64,000 bases of DNA from JABDIP01 sp965250245 (GTDB lineage Bacteria > Pseudomonadota > Alphaproteobacteria > DSM-16000 > Inquilinaceae), in assembly GCA_965250245.1 (NCBI GenBank), contig OZ252296.1:4588001-4652000 (forward strand). Direction: 5' to 3'. The notes under the pieces were generated by a model. It ran no database searches, was not told where the DNA came from, and saw nothing but the letters and a program-made list of their open reading frames with translations. Numbering within the stretch: position 1 is the stretch's first letter; every line of letters starts with the position of its first letter. Shown here in pieces: positions 34,109 to 42,724 of this stretch. The position numbers and the translations under genes were made by a program.

Positions 34109-35131
34109 CTACTCCGGCTGCTGGAGCCGTCCTGGCAGGTCGTCCGCCCCATCGACGTCGTCGTCGCCGGCGAGTTGCAGCAGGGCGGCCACCACCGCGC
34201 CCTCCGAGATGTGGCCCTCCAGCATCTCGGCGGCGAGATCGCGCGGCGCCCGGGCACTTCCCGACCGGATGGCCCGCAGGAAATAGCCGGCGGCCAGTTC
34301 GGCATCCGCCGGCCGGTCCTGCAGGCCGCGCGCATGGATCAGGCCGAGCACGCCCATGGCATCCGTCAAGCCGAGATCGGCTGCGCGGTCGAGCAGCGCC
34401 ATGCCCTTCTCCGCATCCGGCGGCATGCCATCGCCGTCGAGATGCATGCAGCCGAGATTGTAGATCGCCTCCGCATTGCCCTGCTTCGCCGCCCGGCGGT
34501 ACCATTTCGCGGCCTTGCGGAAATCCTGCTCGATGTCGTCGCCCACCGCGTAGTTGGCGGCCAGGTGGTATTGGGCCCCGGCATGGCCCTGCTCGGCGAC
34601 CCTGGTGGTCCAGGCGACCGCCTCCTCCATGTCGGCGACGGTATCGGGAGCCCACCACAGCAGGTTTGCCAGCATCGCCTGGTGATCGGGATCGCCCTGC
34701 TCCGCCGCCAGCCGCATCCAGCGCAGGCCGCGCTTCGCGTTCCTGCGCACGCCATCGCCGTTCCAGTACAGGAGGCCGAGCACGAACTGATGCTCGGCCG
34801 AACCCGTCTCCGCCTCCGGCTCCGATGAGTCCAGCGCGGTTCGGAGATACCGGGCCGCCCCGGATCTGTCCGGTTTCAGCCCGTCATCGCCATGCTTCAG
34901 GATCCGGCCCAGCTCATAGGCCGCCGGCGCGTCCCGCTGATCCGCGGCCTGCCCGAGCCAGTGCACCGCCTCCGAGACGCTGCGGCCGGGATTCTCGTCG
35001 GCGATATGGGCCAGCCCGGCATAGCGCTGCGCCTCGGCCTGCCCCTCCCGCGCCAGCGGCAGCAGGATGTCCAGCGCAAGACGATAGTCTCCCGCGCGAT
35101 AGGCGGCGCGACCCGCGTCGAGAGAATTCAT
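34109..35131 (-). CDS. Sel1-like repeat (SLR) protein
   Basis: 340 residues made of about eight Sel1-type repeats of 36 residues (for example AAEQGDPDHQAMLANLLWW, AEQGHAGAQYHLAANYAVGDDIEQDFRKAAKWYRRAAKQGNAEAIYNLG). There is no signal peptide, so it is probably cytoplasmic. SLR proteins act as scaffolds in signalling or envelope processes; the partner is unknown. The C-terminal 60 residues are outside the repeats and acidic (DDDVDGADD). It precedes the DUF427 gene by 35 bp on the same strand, so the two could be one transcript. Confidence 0.85.
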   Translation of the reverse strand: MNSLDAGRAAYRAGDYRLALDILLPLAREGQAEAQRYAGLAHIADENPGRSVSEAVHWLGQAADQRDAPAAYELGRILKHGDDGLKPDRSGAARYLRTALDSSEPEAETGSAEHQFVLGLLYWNGDGVRRNAKRGLRWMRLAAEQGDPDHQAMLANLLWWAPDTVADMEEAVAWTTRVAEQGHAGAQYHLAANYAVGDDIEQDFRKAAKWYRRAAKQGNAEAIYNLGCMHLDGDGMPPDAEKGMALLDRAADLGLTDAMGVLGLIHARGLQDRPADAELAAGYFLRAIRSGSARAPRDLAAEMLEGHISEGAVVAALLQLAGDDDVDGADDLPGRLQQPE

Positions 35132-35220
35132 CTGGCATTTGTCCGCTGTTCGTGACTGGGCGCGGATCCTAGCGACAGTGACCGCCGCTTAGAAGGCCGG
35201 CGCGATCGGGCCGCCCGGGA

Positions 35221-36315
35221 TCAGAGGATCGCCTGCTCGGTCTCGGGGTCGAACAGGTGCAGGTGGTCGAGGTTGAGGGCCACGGTCGCGGTGCCGCCGG
35301 CCTCCGGAACCGTGCGGCCCTCGGCCTTGCCGACCATCTCGTGCCCGGCGAGGTCCAGGAACAGGATCGATTCCGGGCCCATCGGCTCGACCACCGAGAT
35401 GCGGCTGTCGGTCTGCCATCCCGGCGACGCGCCATTGCCGTCGACCAGCACCAGATCGTCCGGGCGGATGCCCATCACCACCGGCCGGCCGTCGCGGAGC
35501 CCGTCCGGGCCATTGGCGGGCAGCGGCACCCGAACGTCGCCGCCGATGTCGCAGACCATGCCGTCGCCGGCGGCGGCGATGCGGCCGGGCACCAGGTTCA
35601 TGGCCGGGCTGCCGATGAAGCCGGCGACGAAGATGTTGGCCGGGTTCTGGTAGACGTCGAGCGGCGTGCCGATCTGCTGGATGTAGCCGTCGCGCATGAT
35701 GACGATGCGGTCGGCGAGCGTCATCGCCTCGATCTGGTCGTGGGTCACGTAGACGACGGTTGTCCGGACCTGCTGGTGCAGCTTCTTGATCTCGGTGCGC
35801 ATCTGGTTGCGCAATTTGGCGTCCAGGTTCGACAAGGGCTCGTCGAACAGGAAGACCTGCGGGTCGCGGACGATGGCGCGGCCCATGGAGACGCGCTGGC
35901 GCTGTCCGCCGGACAGCTCCGCCGGCTTGCGCTCCAGAAGCTCCTCCAGGCCCAGGACGCGGGCCGCCTCGCGGACCTTTGTGTCGATCTCGGGCTTGGG
36001 CAGGCGGGCGGCGCGCAGCCCGAAGGCGATGTTGCGCCACACCGTCATGTGCGGATAGAGCGCGTAGTTCTGGAACACCATGGCGATGTTCCGGTTCTTC
36101 GGCTCGACATTGTTGATCAGCCGGTCGCCGATATGAATCTCGCCTTCGGTGATCTCCTCCAGACCGGCGATCATGCGCAGCATGGTCGACTTGCCGCAGC
36201 CGGACGGTCCGACCAGCACCACGAACTCGTTGTGCGCGATCTCCAGGTCCAGCCCGTGGATCACCTGCACCTTGCCGAAGCGCTTGACGACATTCCGAAT
36301 GGAAACGCTGGCCAT
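35221..36315 (-). CDS. Carbohydrate ABC transporter ATPase (MalK/UgpC type)
   Basis: 364 residues. The nucleotide-binding domain has intact Walker A (GPSGCGKST), signature (LSGGQRQR), Walker B (VFLFDEP) and switch His (VYVTHDQ), then the C-terminal MalK-type regulatory beta-barrel (about 240-364). A homodimer is expected to power the permease pair encoded at 38052-39814. It is the last gene of the minus-strand sugar operon, separated from the lyase gene by a palindromic element. Start at 36315. Confidence 0.93.
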   Translation of the reverse strand: MASVSIRNVVKRFGKVQVIHGLDLEIAHNEFVVLVGPSGCGKSTMLRMIAGLEEITEGEIHIGDRLINNVEPKNRNIAMVFQNYALYPHMTVWRNIAFGLRAARLPKPEIDTKVREAARVLGLEELLERKPAELSGGQRQRVSMGRAIVRDPQVFLFDEPLSNLDAKLRNQMRTEIKKLHQQVRTTVVYVTHDQIEAMTLADRIVIMRDGYIQQIGTPLDVYQNPANIFVAGFIGSPAMNLVPGRIAAAGDGMVCDIGGDVRVPLPANGPDGLRDGRPVVMGIRPDDLVLVDGNGASPGWQTDSRISVVEPMGPESILFLDLAGHEMVGKAEGRTVPEAGGTATVALNLDHLHLFDPETEQAIL

Positions 36316-36358
36316 GTCAGGAACCCCCCACTCCGACGGCGGGCGGACATGCCGAAGC

Positions 36359-36496
36359 CCCCTCACCCTCCCACGCTACGCGCGGGTTCCTCCCTCTCCC
36401 ACAAGGGGAGAGGGGTTCAAATGAGCGCCAGAACACACCCCTCTCCCCTTGTGGGAGAGGGAGGGACCCGATGCGAAGCATTGGGAGGGTGAGGGG
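36359..36496. repeat. Palindromic MITE/REP-like element, copy B
   Basis: 138 bp. Ends CCCCTCACCCTCCCA / TGGGAGGGTGAGGGG with inner arms CCTCCCTCTCCCACAAGGGG / CCCCTTGTGGGAGAGGGAGG. It lies between the lyase and ATPase genes of the minus-strand ABC operon. Same family as copies A, C and D. Confidence 0.85.
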
Positions 36497-36522
36497 TCTA
36501 ACGAACATCATCGCTTGGCAAC

Positions 36523-38046
36523 CTATCGTTTTGCCGATGCCGCTGCCGACCCGGCAGCCCCGAGATATCCGCCGACAGCGGCCGCCAGCACCGTGTCAGC
36601 CGAGGCCATGCGGTCTTCGAAGACCGCCAGCGCTGTGGCATGGCCGGCGAGCTGCTTGGCGTAGCCGGCGAGGCTGGCGGCGAGCGCCTTGGGGCCCGGC
36701 CCGCCGTACCGCTCGCGCACTGCGATGAAATGCTCCGGCGAGACGAAGCGGCGGAAATCGGCCTCCGACAGCTTGGGCGGCCGGCCGATGGTCTCGTCGA
36801 AGGCCTCAGTGACAGCCTCGAACGGCACACTGCTCAGGCTCTCGCCGCGATCAACCACGCGCCGGGCCAGCGTTGCCGCCACCTCATGGGCCTGGCGGAA
36901 GGAGATGCCCTCGACCCTGACCAGGCTGTCGGCCAGTTCGGTGATGGTGATGCAGCTCTCGTCGATGTGCCGGGCGACCTTGTCGCCATCGACGCGGACC
37001 GCGGCGATCAGCCCGTCGAGCAGCGCCAGGGCCCGGCCGCCGGCCTCGAAGGCGGCGTAGCCGCCGGCCTGCACCTCGGACTCGCTGTCGTTCATGTCGG
37101 TGAACGGGGTGTTGTGCATGGTGTTGGTGATGGTGTCGCAATGGCCGGCCGCGGTGGAGAGCAGCAGGCGCAGATGCTCCACCGGCACCGGGTTGCGCTT
37201 CTGCGGCATGATCGAGCTGATCTGCACATAGCCGTCGGGCACGTGCAGGTGGCCGGTCTCGAATCCGGTCCACTGGTTCAAATCCTGCACGAAACGGCCG
37301 AGATTGAGGAACAGCACCTTCATCGCCGCGTAGAGGCCGGTGACATAGTCGCAGGCGGCGATGCAGCCGTAGGAATTCTCCTGCACCTCGGCGAAGCCCA
37401 GAAGCACGGCCATGCGCTCCCGGTCGATGTCGAAGCCGGTGGTGGTGATCGCCGCCGCCCCCATGCTGCAGCGGTCCAGGTCGCGGCCCGCATGCGCCAG
37501 CCGGTCGAGATCGCGCAGCAGCACCTCGATCAGGGCCGAGAGGTAATGCCCGAAGGTGGTCGGCTGGGCCGGCTGGCCATGGGTGTAGGCGACGACGATG
37601 GTGGCGCGGTTGTCATGGGCGACGGTGATCAGGGTGTCGACCAGATTGGTCAGCCCGCGCAGCAGGCCGGCCAGGCGCTGCTTGAGCAGCATCTTGAAGA
37701 GGGTGTGGTCGATGTCGTTGCGGCTGCGCCCGGTGTGCAGCTTGCCGGCGAGATCGACGCCGAGCTTGTCGGTGAGCGCGCCCTCGATGTGGAAGAAGAG
37801 GTCTTCCACGCTGCCGTCATAGGTCAGGGCTTCGGGGTCGAAACCGGCCTCGATGGCGCGCAGGGCGGACAGGATCGCCGTCGCCTCGCCCTGACCGAGG
37901 ATGCCGCGTTCGGCCAGCATCACCGCATGGGCCTTGTTGACCCGCATCAGCGGCCCGGACTGGTGCCGCTTGGCGGTCTCGAAGAGGGGCGCCAGCACGG
38001 TGTCCTTGTAGACCGCGGCCGGGAAGGTATCGGAATCGCCGGACAT
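36523..38046 (-). CDS. Argininosuccinate-lyase-like C-N lyase in a sugar ABC operon
   Basis: 507 residues, aspartase/fumarase superfamily. It has the helical core, TGRSRNDIDHT, THGQPAQPTTFGHYL (conserved His), and the flexible-loop signature SSIMPQKRNP. It is longer than typical ArgH (about 460) and sits inside an ABC uptake operon, 5 bp after a permease gene, so it is probably not the housekeeping arginine-pathway enzyme. It may cleave an imported N-substituted aspartate or amino-sugar conjugate, in the manner of EDDS lyase (inference). Start at the ATG at 38046. Confidence 0.82.
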   Translation of the reverse strand: MSGDSDTFPAAVYKDTVLAPLFETAKRHQSGPLMRVNKAHAVMLAERGILGQGEATAILSALRAIEAGFDPEALTYDGSVEDLFFHIEGALTDKLGVDLAGKLHTGRSRNDIDHTLFKMLLKQRLAGLLRGLTNLVDTLITVAHDNRATIVVAYTHGQPAQPTTFGHYLSALIEVLLRDLDRLAHAGRDLDRCSMGAAAITTTGFDIDRERMAVLLGFAEVQENSYGCIAACDYVTGLYAAMKVLFLNLGRFVQDLNQWTGFETGHLHVPDGYVQISSIMPQKRNPVPVEHLRLLLSTAAGHCDTITNTMHNTPFTDMNDSESEVQAGGYAAFEAGGRALALLDGLIAAVRVDGDKVARHIDESCITITELADSLVRVEGISFRQAHEVAATLARRVVDRGESLSSVPFEAVTEAFDETIGRPPKLSEADFRRFVSPEHFIAVRERYGGPGPKALAASLAGYAKQLAGHATALAVFEDRMASADTVLAAAVGGYLGAAGSAAASAKR

Positions 38047-38051
38047 CCGGG

Positions 38052-38921
38052 TCAGCCCTTCAGGCCGGTCAGCATGACGCCGCGGATGATGTAGCGCTGG
38101 AACAGCAGGAAGACGATCAAGGTCGGGATGGTGGCCAGGCTGGAGCCGGTCATGATCAGCTCCCACTGCACCTGGGTCTCCACCGAGAAGGAGGCGAGGC
38201 CGACCGGGATCGTATAGAGCTCGGTGCTGTTGGTGACGATGAGCGGCCACAGGAAGGCGGTCCAGTTGCCCAGGAAGACGAAGATCGCCAGGGCCGACAG
38301 GGCGGGCGTGACCAGCGGCATCGCCACCTCCCACCAGATCTGGAACTCGTTCAGCCCGTCGATGCGGGCGGCGTCGAGGAAGTCGTCGGGCACGCTCTCG
38401 AAGAACTGCTTCATCAGGAAGGTGCCGAAGCCGGTCATGATGCCGGGGAACATGATGCCCCAATAGCTGTCCAGCCAGCCCAGGCTCTGGGACATGAGAT
38501 ACCAGGGGATCACCAGCATCTCGGTCGGGATCATCAGGGTGGAGAGGATTGCCACGAACACGATGTACCGGCCGCGGAACTTGAACTTGCAGAGCGTGTA
38601 GCCGACCAGGCTGTCGAAGAAGAGCACGGACGCCGTCGTCGCGAAGGCGATCAGGAAGGAGTTGAGGAACCAGCGGAAAAAGCGCCCGTCGGCGAGCACG
38701 TAGATGTAGTTCTCCAGGGTCGGCTCGTTGGGGATCAGGCGCAGGTCGTAGATCTCGTGCGGGTATTTCAGCGAGGTCGAGATCATGAAGACGAAGGGCA
38801 TGATCATGGTGATCCCGCCCATGGCCAGCAGGGTCCACATGACGATGCGGCCGGGATTGACCGGCTTGCGGAAGCGCCTGGCGGCCACCGGCTCGGCGCG
38901 GCTGAGGGCCTCGGCGGTCAT
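38052..38921 (-). CDS. Carbohydrate ABC transporter permease (MalG type)
   Basis: 289 residues with six membrane helices. The EAA loop reads VPDDFLDAARIDGLNEFQIWWEVAMPLVTPAL, with the usual Gly in G-x-x-E-x-x-I-W, and contacts the ATPase. The ATG at 38921 overlaps the stop of the upstream permease (ATGA). It forms the transmembrane channel together with the MalF-type partner. Confidence 0.93.
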   Translation of the reverse strand: MTAEALSRAEPVAARRFRKPVNPGRIVMWTLLAMGGITMIMPFVFMISTSLKYPHEIYDLRLIPNEPTLENYIYVLADGRFFRWFLNSFLIAFATTASVLFFDSLVGYTLCKFKFRGRYIVFVAILSTLMIPTEMLVIPWYLMSQSLGWLDSYWGIMFPGIMTGFGTFLMKQFFESVPDDFLDAARIDGLNEFQIWWEVAMPLVTPALSALAIFVFLGNWTAFLWPLIVTNSTELYTIPVGLASFSVETQVQWELIMTGSSLATIPTLIVFLLFQRYIIRGVMLTGLKG

Positions 38922-39814
38922 CGCTTCCTCAGCAGGTACATCTGCAGCAGCGTGATCACCAGCAGCACCAGGAACAGCACCACGGTCTGGGCCGCCGCAT
39001 AGCCCATGTCGAAGGCGTCGAAGGCGCTTTCGTAGATGTAGAGCACCATGGGCTTGGTCGAGTTGAGCGGCCCGCCATCGCCTTGCGGCGTCATGTTGAA
39101 GACCTGGTCGAAGATGCGCAGGAAGCCGATCGAGCTGATCACCACCAGGAAGATGATGGTGGGGCGGAGCAGCGGGATGGTGATCTCGAACAGGATGCGC
39201 CAGGGCCCGGCGCCGTCGATCTTGGCGGCCTCGTAATAGGTGCCGGGGATGGCGCGCAGGCCGGCCAGGAAGATCACGATCTGGAAGCCGAGCCCGGCCC
39301 AGATCGCCGGCGCCAGGATCGCCGGCAGCGCCTGGGTGGTGGAGCGCAGGAAGGGCTGCTGCGGCAGGCCCATCGCGGAGAGGATCTGGTTGAAGGTGCC
39401 GATCGGCACCGGCTGGTAGAACCAGCGCCAGACCCACGCCATGGCCACCGCCGTGGTCAGGAAGGGGATGAAATACAGCGCCCGGATGGTGCCGTGCAGG
39501 AACCGCACCTGGTCCAGGAAATAGGCCACGACGAAAGCGAACAGCAGGCTGATCGGCGTGCCGATGATCAGGTACTGGAAGGTGTTGACGAAGACCTTGC
39601 CGAAGGTCTCGTCGCTGAGCAGCCGGGTGTAGTTTTCGAGGCCGATGAAGTTGCGCTCACCGACCAGGTTCCAGTCGGTCAGCGAGATCAGGAAGGATTC
39701 GAAGGTCGGATAGAAGCGGATGGTGACGTAGAAGACGATCGGCAGGCTGAGGAACCCCCAGGCCCAGACCGCCCGCTTCTTGCCGATCGGCAACGTCTCA
39801 TAAAAGGCGCGCAT
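38918..39814 (-). CDS. Carbohydrate ABC transporter permease (MalF type)
   Basis: 298 residues with about six membrane helices and no long periplasmic insert. The EAA loop is recognisable in IPGTYYEAAKIDGAGPWRILFEITIPLLRPTI. It is translationally coupled to the MalG-type gene downstream. A palindromic repeat lies between it and the binding-protein gene upstream. Confidence 0.93.
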   Translation of the reverse strand: MRAFYETLPIGKKRAVWAWGFLSLPIVFYVTIRFYPTFESFLISLTDWNLVGERNFIGLENYTRLLSDETFGKVFVNTFQYLIIGTPISLLFAFVVAYFLDQVRFLHGTIRALYFIPFLTTAVAMAWVWRWFYQPVPIGTFNQILSAMGLPQQPFLRSTTQALPAILAPAIWAGLGFQIVIFLAGLRAIPGTYYEAAKIDGAGPWRILFEITIPLLRPTIIFLVVISSIGFLRIFDQVFNMTPQGDGGPLNSTKPMVLYIYESAFDAFDMGYAAAQTVVLFLVLLVITLLQMYLLRKR

Positions 39815-39837
39815 GGCGGGGTCAGTTGCCCCCAGCC

Positions 39838-39919
39838 GTCATTCCCGCGAAGGCGGGAATCTCGAGCCGGTCCGGCACCGCTGTAATTCCATCGAGATTC
39901 CCGCCTTCGCGGGAATGAC
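39838..39919. repeat. Palindromic intergenic repeat (CGTCATTCCCGC family), copy 2
   Basis: 82 bp. Arms GTCATTCCCGCGAAGGCGGG.. / ..CCCGCCTTCGCGGGAATGAC, perfect over about 25 bp. It lies between the binding-protein and first permease genes of the minus-strand operon. It could stabilise the binding-protein mRNA or reduce downstream transcription. Confidence 0.85.
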
Positions 39920-40046
39920 AACGAGAGGGTGGCGGGAGACGGTGACCCATCGGTTCACATCCGGCCAAGTGCAGGCGCAGCGGCAATCCGGACAACCATA
40001 CGCCGGGGCCGCCACAGAGGGCGGGCCCCGGCGCAGGATCGCGGCA

Positions 40047-41309
40047 TCACATGGCGCCGTAGAAATCGTCGAGCAGCGCCTGCTCGGCCTCGGCCGCGGC
40101 GCGGACCGAGTCCTCGGTGCTGGCACCTTCCAACAGGATGCGGTCGACCATGTCGACCATCATCTGACGCTGTGCCGACTCGTTCACGAACTTGGTCGCC
40201 GTGGCGTATTCCAGGCCGCGGATGAACGGCCCGTATTCCGGATGCGCGGTGTTCTCGTCCGTCAGGGCCGCCGCCTGCCGGGCCGGCAGCTCGCCGACCG
40301 TCTCCAGCCAGAGCTGCATCGCCTCTTCCGAGGTGATGAAGGCGAGGAACTTGGCCGCGGCTTCCGCCCGCTCGCCCTGGGCCTTCGAGGTGATGCCGTT
40401 GACCCAGTAGGAGGAGAAGTTGAACCGCTCGCCGTCGGCATTGGCCGGCAGCTCGGTCACGCCCCATTCCAGGCCGCGCTGGTTGCGCAGGGCGCCCAGG
40501 CGGAAGGAGCCGTCGATATGCATGCCGGCACGGCCCGCCTTGAAGGCCGCCTGCGGCTCGTCCATGAAGCCGATCTGGCTGACGCCGTGCTCCTCGATCA
40601 GCCCGACATAAAAGTCGAGCGCCATCTGCCCGGCCTCGCTGTCATAGGTGACCTCCTGGCTGTCGCCGGAATAGGGCGCGCCGCCCATCTGCCGCACCAG
40701 CACCTCGCGCCACCAGTGATGGTCCTGCGCGGTCATGCCCATGGTGATGCCCACGGCCGTCAAATTGCCGCCGCCGTCGCGCTGGGTCAGCGCCTCGGCA
40801 TATTCGACCATCTGGTCGAGGGTCTCCGGCGGGCCCTCCAGCCCGGCCTCCTCGAACAGGCGCTTGTTCCAGAACAGCGCCAGCGAGCGCACCGCGGTCG
40901 GCATGGCGTAATACTGGCCGTTGATGTTCATGGCCTGGACCATCGGGAAGAACTCTTCCTCGATCTCGGCCGGGTTGAACATGTCGGTCGGCAGCGGCTG
41001 CAGCAGGTCGGCCTCGATGTAGTCGTTCAGCCAGCCATAGAAGAGCTGCACCACGTCCGGACCCTCGCCGGCCGGGATCGCCGCGGCCACCTTGGTGCGG
41101 TAGTCGGCATAGGGGAAATGGGTGTGGACGACGGTGATGTCCGGGTTCTCGGCCTCGAACTGCTCGATCAGGGCATCGATCGCGTCGACCCGGCCCTGGA
41201 AGAAGTATTGCCAGTATTCGATCTCGACGGCCCGCGCCGGGCCGGTGGCTGCCAGCGTCGCGCCGGCCAGCATGGCGGCACCCGTCAGCGCCGCAAATTT
41301 ACGCTTCAT
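40047..41309 (-). CDS. Extracellular sugar-binding protein of ABC transporter
   Basis: 420 residues. The Sec signal peptide (KFAALTGAAMLAGATLAATGPARA) ends near residue 27. The rest is a MalE/UgpB-type binding protein: VEIEYWQYFFQGRVDAIDALIEQFEAENPDITV and GPDVVQLFYGWLNDYIEADLLQPL. GGGAGG lies upstream of the ATG at 41309. As first gene of the minus-strand operon it would deliver a carbohydrate-like ligand to the permeases. The ligand is unknown; the lyase and the divergent deacetylase point to an acylated or N-substituted compound (inference). Confidence 0.93.
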   Translation of the reverse strand: MKRKFAALTGAAMLAGATLAATGPARAVEIEYWQYFFQGRVDAIDALIEQFEAENPDITVVHTHFPYADYRTKVAAAIPAGEGPDVVQLFYGWLNDYIEADLLQPLPTDMFNPAEIEEEFFPMVQAMNINGQYYAMPTAVRSLALFWNKRLFEEAGLEGPPETLDQMVEYAEALTQRDGGGNLTAVGITMGMTAQDHHWWREVLVRQMGGAPYSGDSQEVTYDSEAGQMALDFYVGLIEEHGVSQIGFMDEPQAAFKAGRAGMHIDGSFRLGALRNQRGLEWGVTELPANADGERFNFSSYWVNGITSKAQGERAEAAAKFLAFITSEEAMQLWLETVGELPARQAAALTDENTAHPEYGPFIRGLEYATATKFVNESAQRQMMVDMVDRILLEGASTEDSVRAAAEAEQALLDDFYGAM

Positions 41310-41411
41310 CAGACCCTCCCTTGTTCCTTCGTCGGGTGCGGCAGACCACCGGCCGGCACCTCGGGAACCTTCCCAGAGGGAATGTTTTGCCATCGGCCGC
41401 CACTTGTCAAT

Positions 41412-41430
41412 AAATCAATCATATTGAATT
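41412..41430. promoter_or_regulatory. Candidate ROK operator between the divergent arms
   Basis: AAATCAAT-CAT-ATTGAATT, a near-perfect 8-bp palindrome (TCAAT-N3-ATTGA exact) in an AT-rich patch. On the minus strand a TTGACA-like -35 (41402-41407) lies next to it, with a weak -10 about 17 bp further. Placement suits repression of both the transporter operon and the ROK gene. Confidence 0.5.
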
Positions 41431-41485
41431 AATCGATCTGCTGCGGCATCGTTTCGATCCCTGCCGCTGATCTGCCGGTTCGCCC

Positions 41486-42724
41486 ATGCTGTTGAGCGGA
41501 ACGAATATCGAGCACACCCGGTCGTTCAATCGCCGCGTCGTCCTGGAGGCGGTGCGCCGGCACGGGCCGATTTCCCGGGCCGAGATCGCCCGGCTGACCT
41601 CGCTGACCGCCCAGACCGTGTCGAACATCGCCTCGGAGCTGCAGGAGGGCGGGCTGATCCGCAGTGGCGGCCGGCGGCGTACCGGGCGCGGGCAGCCGCC
41701 GGTGGAGCTGTCGATCAACCCGGAGGGCGGCTACACGGTCGGGCTGCAGCTCGACCATCGCCAGCTGAGCGGCGTGCTGGTCAACCTGGCCGGCGAGGTG
41801 CGCGAGACCCGGTCCTCGGAGATCGGCCGCGCCGCGCCGGACATCGCCCTGCCCCTGATGGCGAAGACCGTGGAGAGCCTGCTGCGCCGCGCCGATGTGC
41901 CGCAGGAGCGGGTGCTGGGGACCGGCGTGGTGATGCCGGGCCCGTTCGACGTGGACAGCCTGACATCGGTCGGGCCGACCACCCTGCCCGGATGGCGCGG
42001 CGTCGACCCGGCCGACCTGTTGTCGAAGGCGACCGGGCTGCCGGTGCTGGTGGAGAACGACGCCACCGCGGCGGCGCTGGGCGAGCGGCTCTACGGCGCG
42101 GCGAAGCATCTCAAGACCTTCTTCTATCTCTATATCGGGATCGGGCTGGGCGCAGGGCTGATCCTGGACGGCGCGCCCTATCGCGGCGCCTGGGGCAACG
42201 CCGGTGAGTTCGGCCATTTCGTCGTGGCGCCCGGCGGTCGGGACTGCTTCTGCGGCAATGCCGGATGCCTGGAGCGCTACGCCTCGCTGCACGCCGCCTT
42301 CGAGGCGGTGCGCGAAGCCGGCTGCGATGCCAGGACCATCGACGACCTGGCGGATTTGGCGGCGGCGAACCACCCGGCGATGACCGACTGGATCGAGGCC
42401 GCCGCACGGCATCTGCGCCTGGCCCTGAACGCCGTGGAGAACCTGCTGGACCCTGAGGTGATCCTGATTGGCGGCGAGTTGCCCGAGGCGATCGCGCAGA
42501 GGCTGATCGAGCGGCTCGAGCCGCTGATGCCCTCGGTCAGTGCCCGCCAGGGACGGCGAACGCCACGCCTGACCAAGGCCATCGCCGGCGTGGAGGCGAC
42601 GGCCCTGGGTGCGGCCGCGCTGCCGATCTTCGACACCATGAGCCCGAGCTTCAGCCTGTTGTTCAAGACCGGAAACGGTACGACGGCCGGCGAAGCCCGG
42701 GCAGACCTGGCGCCCGCGTCATGA
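41486..42724 (+). CDS. ROK-family (NagC/XylR-like) transcriptional regulator
   Basis: 412 residues. The N-terminal winged helix (RRVVLEAVRRHGPISRAEIARLTSLTAQTVSNIASEL) precedes the ROK sugar-kinase-like fold with GTGVVMPGPFD and the zinc site GRDCFCGNAGCLERYAS. Such proteins repress sugar operons until a sugar or sugar phosphate binds. It is divergent from the ABC operon with a palindrome between. The stop overlaps the PIG-L gene start (ATGA at 42721). The C-terminal tail after about residue 385 is longer than usual. Confidence 0.92.
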   Translation: MLLSGTNIEHTRSFNRRVVLEAVRRHGPISRAEIARLTSLTAQTVSNIASELQEGGLIRSGGRRRTGRGQPPVELSINPEGGYTVGLQLDHRQLSGVLVNLAGEVRETRSSEIGRAAPDIALPLMAKTVESLLRRADVPQERVLGTGVVMPGPFDVDSLTSVGPTTLPGWRGVDPADLLSKATGLPVLVENDATAAALGERLYGAAKHLKTFFYLYIGIGLGAGLILDGAPYRGAWGNAGEFGHFVVAPGGRDCFCGNAGCLERYASLHAAFEAVREAGCDARTIDDLADLAAANHPAMTDWIEAAARHLRLALNAVENLLDPEVILIGGELPEAIAQRLIERLEPLMPSVSARQGRRTPRLTKAIAGVEATALGAAALPIFDTMSPSFSLLFKTGNGTTAGEARADLAPAS

